From positions 52,457,858-52,521,857 of the forward strand of contig NC_087065.1 in assembly GCF_963678635.1 (NCBI RefSeq): a stretch of DNA of 64,000 nt, in the 5' to 3' direction. The DNA is from Symsagittifera roscoffensis. Its lineage: Eukaryota; Xenacoelomorpha; Acoela; Convolutidae. Made by a program: the position numbers and the translations under genes. The notes under the pieces are model-generated. The model made no database searches, was not told the origin of the DNA, and saw nothing but the letters and a program-made list of their open reading frames with translations. Numbering within the stretch: the stretch's first letter is position 1; each line of letters begins with the position of its first letter. Below, piece by piece: positions 10,581 to 19,500 of the stretch.

Positions 10581-10748
10581 ACGGCCTTCCAAACGACATA
10601 TCATCGCTGGTCGAGCAAGAAACCAAAAATGTTAGTCATAGAAAATTGGTCAAGATTCTTTCCATGTCGGAACATCCAAGCATTGTATTGTGTGAACACG
10701 ACCCAGTTCCGACCGCAATTGGTATCGAGTATCACAGACGAATCATGA
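10581..10748 (+). pseudogene. right half of the host frame split by Element 1
   Basis: In phase with 2334-2524 once the element is removed. Reads through FQTTYHRWSSKKPKML and ends at a TGA at 10746-10748. Mixed composition with aromatic and charged residues, unlike random AT-rich DNA. Function unknown. Confidence 0.4.
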
Positions 10749-10986
10749 AATAGACGAGCCAAAGAGAGACACAACACGAAGAAAAGAAGCTATCTTTATT
10801 CTCATCTCGTTGAATCCAATAATCGTTTTTTGGACCTACTAAGACGTTCAATCGGTACATGCGGTCTTTACGGACCCTCTCAACTCTGTTCTGGGAAAAG
10901 GCCGACTCGTACCCATCCATTTTCAGCAGTGGCGATGAGATCATGAATTTAACGAACGAAGGCCAATCGTTAAAATAATCAAACGT

Positions 10987-11193
10987 ATGAGCGACTATTT
11001 TAATGCTCCAGTGATTATCTCAGGCAAGAAAAATAGCACTGTGGTTTTATATATGGATACAAAACCAAAAAACGCTCACGCTTTTGAACATCAGTATCAA
11101 AGATCCAGCTTTTTAAAACAATTGGACACAGACCCGCAAACTAACAACTCAGACAAAAATGTTAGTGTGGCTAACGTCATTAAATTTATATAA
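10987..11193 (+). CDS. short ORF, unknown
   Basis: An ATG-led 68-codon frame starting MSDYFNAPVIISG. Composition is protein-like (no runs), but there is no recognised domain, signal peptide or repeat. It lies in the 770-bp host segment between Element 1 and copy A and could be an exon of the interrupted locus or chance. The rest of 10749-11353 shows nothing clear. Confidence 0.25.
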   Translation: MSDYFNAPVIISGKKNSTVVLYMDTKPKNAHAFEHQYQRSSFLKQLDTDPQTNNSDKNVSVANVIKFI

Positions 11194-11353
11194 ACTTTTA
11201 GTCAGCTACAGTTTAGCAAACTTGCTGGTGGAAGCTTTGGACTTTGATAGATTGAGGCAGGTGGACTGGTATTTATTGTTTTAAGACCGGAGTTGACCAC
11301 CATACCGACATTCATTTAGATTTTCAAAACGCAATAGTCAGCTCTATCCAAAG

Positions 11354-11763
11354 TGGAACCTGATCTAAACTACATTTTATGATTGGATAAATTAAATGTT
11401 TTACCAATGTAAAGTATTTAATATTAACCAATCATGATCCATCTAACTAACAACCCACTTATTTGTAAGTGCTGAAGTTACTTGTAATTTCAGCACCAGA
11501 GAGATTTGAATTTAACTTAGAAATTAGTTGGACTCTCCCGAGCACTTCAGCAGCCGCAATAAACCAGTATACCCTAGATCTATTGAGCCTAGCAGAGACT
11601 AGTTAAACAACCTGAGACTAGATAGTATAAGAGTAAGATTAGGATCGGTATTAGACTAAGAAGTTGCACGAATCTATCCGGCCGAAAATAAGATAGCGTG
11701 ACGAGCAGACGGTGTACCCTATCCGAAATTACTCTATGAGTTATACACTCCAGACCTAACTCA
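11354..11763 (+). repeat. copy A 5' LTR
   Basis: 410 bp. Contains an 8-bp inverted repeat ATGATTGG ... CCAATCAT near its start (a reversed and a forward CCAAT box) and a perfect hairpin GTGCTGAA ... TTCAGCAC around 11470-11500. It differs from copy B LTRs at the last ~20 bp (TACACTCCAG versus ACCACATCGG), marking two LTR variants. Confidence 0.93.
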
Positions 11764-11765
11764 TC

Positions 11766-11783
11766 TGGTGCGACCATAAGTCT
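11766..11783 (+). promoter_or_regulatory. copy A primer-binding site candidate
   Basis: Two bases after the LTR comes TGGTGCGACCATAAGTCT. TGG fits pairing to a tRNA CCA end. The same sequence follows the copy B LTR (31485). tRNA identity not assigned. Confidence 0.5.
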
Positions 11784-11850
11784 CGAACAAGACCTTAATA
11801 GCTTAGAATTAACCAAAATAGATTAGAAATTAGACAAAAACATTTACAAA

Positions 11851-12084
11851 ATGTTATACGACAATAATTTAATCGAAATGTCTCTACGACTCAATAGATC
11901 AGAGCCAATATTCCGAACCATAACAGAACTACCCGGAATTGGAAGAAGACCTCGAACCAAAGACGACATACGACAAAGTAGAAACTTGCCGTATAGTTAT
12001 ATGATAGTTCGGCAAAAGCCAGAACAAACTTTTATATTTAGAATACTACTTGCAATGAATTTAGATTTTCATTTGCAAACATAA
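11851..12084 (+). CDS. copy A leader ORF, 77 aa, unknown
   Basis: ATG-led frame just inside the element, encoding an Arg-rich 77-aa protein (RRPRTKDDIRQSRN in the middle). The protein is identical in copy B, where one base change (TTT to TTC for Phe) is silent. It is the first ATG frame of size on the genomic RNA, so it could be an accessory protein or an upstream ORF that tunes translation of what follows. No recognised domain. Confidence 0.5.
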   Translation: MLYDNNLIEMSLRLNRSEPIFRTITELPGIGRRPRTKDDIRQSRNLPYSYMIVRQKPEQTFIFRILLAMNLDFHLQT

Positions 12085-13015
12085 AACCTTGAAGTTACCC
12101 TTCAAAATCATTTCAGGCGCTAAACAAAATTATTAATATACAATAACGATTGATAAAAAGATCTAAGATCGTTCTCCTAAAACTCTGCAGTAATATATAA
12201 AATATGTTTGAAAAATATTTATTGAAGAATAAAAATAAAAATTAGTAGCATGACAATAAATGGTTAGTAATCATAAATCATCCTGTTGTTCCAGCTCCAT
12301 CATCTAAAACATAACAGCAATCATAAACCCACTAATATCATTAAAACACTAAATCTTTCCTTTACACACATTTAAAAATTTATTAAAACTTAAATTCACT
12401 TAATTTTAAAACCAGATCATCAAGGCTTATCCTTGGATCTTAAATCATTTTCTACTTAATTAAATTTCAAATTTGATCATCAAGGCCTATCCTTGGATCA
12501 AACAGAACAACTTTGTTCTCCCCCACCCACTTAATTAGTGTCTAACGACCTCAAACGTCGATTCACTACCCAACCCTTTCTAAAGACCTAAGACTAATAG
12601 AAATTTTTAAACAAAACTAATCATTCAAATTAGGATAAACAGTGAAGAACTTCGGTTATTCATCCTTCACTTGACCCCCCCTCTTACCAGACCCAGGATA
12701 AATCTTAGACTTAGTAAGTTTAAAATAGTATCTAACGAACTACTCGCGTTCTAATTATACCTGAACCTTGTGGATCGATTTACTATTCTCCAACCCTGAA
12801 CACAATCACTACCCCTAAGTAAGATTAAGTAAGTTAACACCTTAACTTATACTAGCCACGAGAAAGTAAAAAATCATTCTTCGGAATCGATATACTTTTC
12901 TCTCCAACCCTGAACAAATAGACCCAGGTTAAGCTAACCAAAAAATCGTAAGAACTAACAGTTTAGGAAAATAGAAATCATTTAACAACCCTTTGCATCC
13001 GTCATTCTAAACCTT
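12085..13015 (+). other. copy A structured leader
   Basis: About 930 bp without a gene. Two copies of GATCATCAAGGCTTATCCTTGGATC-like sequence (second has CC) at about 12415 and 12475 each form a short CAAGG/CCTTG hairpin. A further stem AGTGAAG ... CTTCACT lies at about 12641-12671. Such structures in a retroelement leader may serve packaging, dimerisation or cap-independent initiation; this is inference. The same structures are in copy B. Confidence 0.45.
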
Positions 13016-13483
13016 ATGTCATTTAAAAACCTAGGAAATAAACAAACAATCGTTTTACACAATTGTGAAATAGATAACAAAAAATACGACCTTGTAATCA
13101 CACCTCATACACAAACAGTTGGATACATTAGAACAAAACGACAAACACTAAAAAGAAAAATAATAACGAAACAAAGACAAATAACACGAAAAAGATTTTC
13201 AAAAAATCGAAACGCATTTTCAGAATCAGAAACCAACAGTTTAGACGAACTTTACAAACTAAAAGAATCAATAGATAAAAATTGCCCAATTCACGATCAA
13301 TTATATTTTTCTGACTCAGAAACAACTTCAAATTCATCACAAAGAGGAAAAAGAAGAATAAAAAAGCAGTACAAACACAAACCAGTACATTTATACAATT
13401 GGAATCAACCAATTCGACACATTAATAATTACATATTAACAGTCATCGAACGAAAAAATGAGCTCAACACACACCCCAGGTGA
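13016..13483 (+). CDS. copy A basic 155-aa ORF upstream of gag
   Basis: ATG-led. Rich in Lys, Arg, Asn and Thr, with a strongly basic block (KRQTLKRKIITKQRQITRKR) at residues ~40-60 and an acidic Ser patch after it. It overlaps the gag ATG (13458) by 26 bases in a different phase, a viral-style compact junction. Nearly identical in copy B. The composition suggests nucleic-acid binding or nuclear targeting, which is inference. No family recognised. Confidence 0.6.
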   Translation: MSFKNLGNKQTIVLHNCEIDNKKYDLVITPHTQTVGYIRTKRQTLKRKIITKQRQITRKRFSKNRNAFSESETNSLDELYKLKESIDKNCPIHDQLYFSDSETTSNSSQRGKRRIKKQYKHKPVHLYNWNQPIRHINNYILTVIERKNELNTHPR

Positions 13484-13577
13484 AGAAACTCCAGATGATG
13501 ATGAAATCTTTCCTTTTATAGTAGACGCAGATACTGATAGAGGACAACACATATTTTGTCAAAATTTACTCGTTTGA
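13458..13577 (+). pseudogene. copy A gag 5' fragment
   Basis: Starts at the ATG equivalent to the copy B gag start (33179). It encodes 39 codons (MSSTHTPGEETPDDDE...) and stops at TGA 13575-13577. Relative to copy B, eight bases are missing at about 13572, which shifts the frame into the stop. The rest of gag-pol continues in the next frame. Confidence 0.8.
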
Positions 13578-16500
13578 ACCCGGAATCAGTCCATGTAAAA
13601 CAGAGTTCCCCGATGTAAAAATCAAAAGACAAATCATAGATCACTATCTAAAAGATATATGCAACATAACACAACAGTATGGAATCTACTCCATAGAATT
13701 TACCTCACCAAACCATAATAATAGAAAATATACAATTCAAACAGACGATCTTGATTTAGAATTTTCAAAAGTTTTTTCAGAATATATAAAAAGCATCCAA
13801 TATCAAAACTCACAAAGAGCAAACTCCATATTCACCAATGAAGTTTTCGCAATAATATATAGTTATATTTCGATATTAGAAAACGAAATCCCAATAACAA
13901 ATGTCTCACCGACAGAAACATCTAAACATTTGAAAGTACGACATGAAATCACACTACTCTCTAGTTATTTAAACATCATTAAAGAAAATTTCACGAAAGA
14001 CGACGTTTCACAACATACAAAACACGATCTACAAAAAATTTTGGCATGGTTCATAATAGATTATTTCACACACAATATTGATTTAATTGCACAAGCAAGA
14101 AAAAATTTTAGACCCCAAAATTCGAACGATGATACCGCTATCACAGAACAATCAGATTATGTTTGGGACCCCGAATGGTCTCATCCCGCATTTATAAGCT
14201 TTCCACAATCAATCTCAAGTCAAGCAATAGGTACAATATCTTACATAAGAGATTATGTAAGAGTAATACCATTAACAATTGATGCAACACCATTAAACTA
14301 TAATACATTTTTACCCGATACACAAAATAATAGTTTAAACTCTACAGTTATACACAATGAAAACCTCAATGGAACTAGGAATCTTACTCAACAAGATATC
14401 CAGACACCATCACACTTCATAAATGAAGAAATTGTACACACAACAACTACACAACAAAGTATTTCACCAATACGCCCAAATTTAACAACACCAAGAAATA
14501 CAAATCCTTCACAAACACAGGTAACCTTACAATCAACCGTTAAACCTTCGGTTGCCCCTAAATATTCACATATGGATTACCAAACATACAGACCCATGAC
14601 AATACCATCAAAAACACGCAAAACATTCACTAGAAACAACTTTGCAGACCATAATTATAATTATACACATCCATCAAAAACATATAATCAACCACAAAGA
14701 AATTTTAACCAATATACAAGATCTCGAAATTGGGATAACCCAATGGCCCAACCTAATTCAACAAATTTCCAAACAAATCCTCCACGGGATCACAGTGAAA
14801 ATTACCCATTTTTTCAACAAAATAAAAATAAAAAACAGACATCTTATCAAATGGATTATTTATCCTCAGATGATGATTTCTTACAACCAGATATATTTGC
14901 ACCAAATACTCAAGAATATCGTAGACAAGGAATACAGAGAACACGTACAAATCATAGAAATTTTTCTCCACAACCAATAGATGCACAACATCAACAACCA
15001 ATTCAACAACAAAATCTAATTAATACACAATCTTTTCAACCAATTCAACAACAAAATCCAATGACTGCACACTCGTATCAACCATCACAAATGCAAAATG
15101 AAATACCACTCCCATATTATCTCCAACAACATGAAATAACAAGAAACCAACTTTCAAATTTTTCTCAAATGCCAAATGCAGCAGAATCATTACAAATGAC
15201 AATGAATCCATACCTTATGGGTGGATCATCAATAACATCAAACAAACTTTTAATGGTTTTCACAGGAACAGACCCTGAGTACTCTGTAGAAGATTATTTA
15301 AATGCAGTAACAGCAAACCTGATTTTAAATATTGGACCTGAACCAATTAATACGCCACTACATCAAAATTGGATACATCGACGCACAGCGTTAATACAAA
15401 CAACCTTAGATGGCGCAGCCCAAAAATGGTTTTCAGTACTACCTCTAGAAATAAAATCAAACTGGAAAAGGTTTACACAGGAATTTTCAAAAATGTTTGA
15501 CTCCGAAAGAAACAAACAACAACAAAGAATTTTATGTAATGAAATTCGCAGATTACCAAACGAAACCATCAAGCAAATAGCAGTACGAATCGAAACACTA
15601 GTTCGAAAAGCATATTCATTAAATACACATGACTATAAAAACACAAAGATGACAGAAATCTTAATGATGACCTTAACACCACAATTAAGGAAAATAGCAA
15701 TAAAAAAGAGAGCATCCCATCCTTCTTCAATTCGAGAACCTGATTTAGATTTTCGAAAACTAGTAGACAAATTAGAACAAGCAGAAATCACGATGAAACT
15801 AGAAGAAACGGAAAATCTGAAATTACAATACGTTAACAAAATTGAAACGACTCCCACTAATATTAATAATATACAGGAATCAGAGACAGACCTCGTTGAA
15901 AAAATCACTGAAATACTCAATATCTACGAAAAGAACCCAAACTTTAAAGGCAAACCATCTTTCAAAAAATGGTGTAATTATTGCCGACGATACGGACATA
16001 GTATTTCCGAATGTAGACAAAAACAGCAAGACAATCAAAATAAACCTCAAAAATATAAAGAACCAAATAAATCATTCTATCAATACATGAAAAAAGATCA
16101 AAATCTACCGAACAAAACAGTCCACAGCAACAACAGTTCAGGAAAACCACTCCCGAACAATACAAATTATACAAGAAATCAATCACCATATAACTCAAGT
16201 TATAGAGGAAGATCACCAGAACGAAGAAACACGAATAATTCATCACAAAATCACTACAATAGACCAAATAGTCGAAATAACTACTCCAGATCAAATTCAA
16301 ATACACAACGATTTGTTTCTAGATCTAATTCCCAACCAAGAAATAACTACTATCCAAACAATCAATCACGAAATTCATCATACAATAGGAATAGAAACTA
16401 CTCCTATAATCGAAATAGAAGTTATTCAAACAACCGAAACCAGAATTACCCGAACAATCGATCAAGGAATAACTCATATAATAGATCGAACTATAACAGA

Positions 16501-19500
16501 CCAAACAATAATTACCAAAACAGATCGCGAAATAATTCACAAAATCGACACTCAAGTTATAATAATCGTTATAGAAATTATTCCCAATCACCACACCGGA
16601 ATAATAATAACTATAATAATTCTAATAATCGCCACAGAAGTAGTACACCTAAACATCAAAGACAAATCAATCAAGTACAGTCAAATCCAGAAACAACATC
16701 AGACCCTCCAGGTATTGATGACACAGTAACTGATACGTTACAACTCAATCAAATAAACTGTACATCATCAGATTCAGAAAGTGATACTGAAAACACTCTT
16801 TCTATCAATATGATAAAAGTCGAAAATGACTATGAATCTGTCATATATGAACAACCCTTTCCATCACACATATATGAAAATCAATCAGAATTTCTTCAAA
16901 ATTATTACACTACACCGATAAATTCCACACCAACGACGCAAGAAACAAACGAGATTAACACTACAGATCAAACCAATAAAAATACCAAAACAAAATGCTT
17001 GAATACAAACCACATTTATCAAAATATACAAAAAGAACAACCCAAAGAAAAAATTTGGACAATACCATTTCTCTTAGAAAGCCCAAGAAATAAAGAATTT
17101 CAACCACCAGACCTTGAAATAGATTTTTTAATTGATTCAGGAGCAGAATCAAACATAATAAACATCCCCACATGGAATGAAATAAAAACCTTACACCCAA
17201 AGCTAACACCTCTTGAAACCTCCAGCAAACTAGCAACAGCACAAGGATCAACATTGATAAACTATGGAAAAATCCAATTATTTCTCCTCCCCACCAGAAC
17301 AATGGAACAAAGCAAAATTTTAAATAAGCCATTTAAACAAATATTCCATATCACTGACATTAAATATAATATCATTGGAATACCATTTATTTCGAAGTAC
17401 ATACCAACAATTAACATACTAAATAGTAAAATATTAATCAAAGACAAATATACGAAAACAAAAGAAACATCCTTAACATTTTTTCAAAGATTAAATAAAC
17501 AACCACCATTCTTTTCAAAATTCTACCCGATATTTAACCAACAAAGAAAACACCTAAAACCACTATCAGGAAATATCTATAATTTTTCAATCAAACAAGT
17601 TCACCAATATGATAAAGAACAAAACAAACAAAAATTTTATATGTCAGATTTTGAATTCAAACCTATTCACAAATTTTTCAAAATCACAATCTCATCCATA
17701 AAATATTTGAAAAATTCGAATTCCGATATCATTTCCTTACATGTCTATAACAACACACCTTACCAAGTAACATTACCTTTAGGACTTTTAGGATATTGTG
17801 AAACCAACGCTACAATATCACCAATACACGAAAAAGCCTATCGCGTAAATAATATACTCCAATTACTAGATATTTGCCAATCTACAATTCTTAATGAAGA
17901 ATTATCTATAAATAATATAATAAGTAACGAAAACAGAAATACGGATTATTTCACAAAAACTCCATATTTCAAACCTACATTCAACATAAGTAACTACACA
18001 GAGGACCAACAGAAATTTTTAACAATGTTTAATTTCCAACATTCACAAATAACACAAGACGAATTCGAAAAGTTAGCCAAACAGCTAATTGAATATTCAT
18101 CAGTTTATGCAACATCAAAATTCGACGTTGGAAAAATCAGTTCATCACTACATCTCCCGTTAAAACCAGACGCAGTTTTCAAAAAACAGAGAGCAAGTAA
18201 AGTACCAATTCACTTACATGATAAAGTAAACAGATTACTCGATATTTTAGAACAATACAACATTATATCACCAGTTAATAAAGAAGAACAACCAAAAGGC
18301 AACACATTCATCAACCCCGTTATCATACTAGCTAAAGGAGAATCATTAAAAATCGTTCTCGACGCTAGATACCTCAATTCACTTATAGATGAATCAAAAT
18401 GTAATTGGCCCATTGAACCAATACAAGTTATTTTAACAAAAATAAACGGCAAATACTTTACAACCGCCGATATGAATAGTGCATACAATCAAATGCCACT
18501 AGATGAACAATCACGACGTTTAACACAATTTGTTATCGGAAACCAACAATATGAATTCAACCGCTTATTCTATGGAATATCCATAGGACCATCAGCATTT
18601 TCAGCTTTTATGAGCAAAATTTTTAGACCACTAATACTCAAGAAAAACGCAATCACCTATTTAGACGATGTTTTTATGCAATCACAAACAAAAGACGAGA
18701 TGTTCAATGTTTTAGAAAAATATCACCAAATACTTCAGAACGAAAATCTGAAGGCCGCCCCCGATAAATCACACTTCTTTTTGACAAGAGTTAAATTCTT
18801 AGGACATAATATAGAAAGAAAAACAATCACTCCATTGAAATCACGCATTGACGCTATTCAAAAACTTCAACCACCAACAAATAAAAAGAAAATCCAAGAA
18901 TTTCTTGGAATGTTAAACTTTTTAAGTAAATATGTTTATAAAATGCAATTATATCTACGACCATTTTATAACATCCTTAGACAACAAAATAATTTTGAAT
19001 GGAACACAGAACATCAAACACGATTTGAAGAAATAAAGAAACTTTTAACTGAACAAATTTCAAACACAATTCCAGACCCTAATCAACCATTTTATGCAAT
19101 GTGCGATGCTTCGAACTTTGGCATCGGTGCAGCACTATTACAATCACATAATGGTACAAATAAGATGAACCTCATATCAGCAAATTCTCGATTATTCACT
19201 CAAGCAGAGCTACGACTCTCCACTCTAATGAGAGAATGTACAGCCATAATATATACACTGACAGAATATGAATTTCTGATACTTGGATCAAAACATCCAA
19301 CAGTTCTATTCACAGACCATAAACCAATCATCTTTCTCTTTACACAAAAATCTAACCCAAACCACCGAGTTTACAGATTTCAACTAATTCTAATGAAATT
19401 TCCAAACTTACATATAGTTTGGACTGCAGGAAAAAATCTTGCATTACCAGACACCTTAAGTCGAAATACACCACCTGAATTACTTACACGAAAAACAACA

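Noticed and set aside
11589..11816. 75-codon minus frame across the LTR and primer-site region, also at 31308-31535
   Set aside because: Overlaps LTR control sequence; no motif, and explained by LTR conservation.
13128..13412. Phe/Leu-rich minus-strand frames opposite gag, pol and env
   Set aside because: They are shadows: the A-rich coding strand reads as Phe/Leu/Val runs in reverse.
16313..16729. 138-codon Ile/Thr-rich plus frame over the low-complexity tract
   Set aside because: A repetitive by-product of the Asn/Arg/Ser codon repeat in another phase, and absent from copy B.
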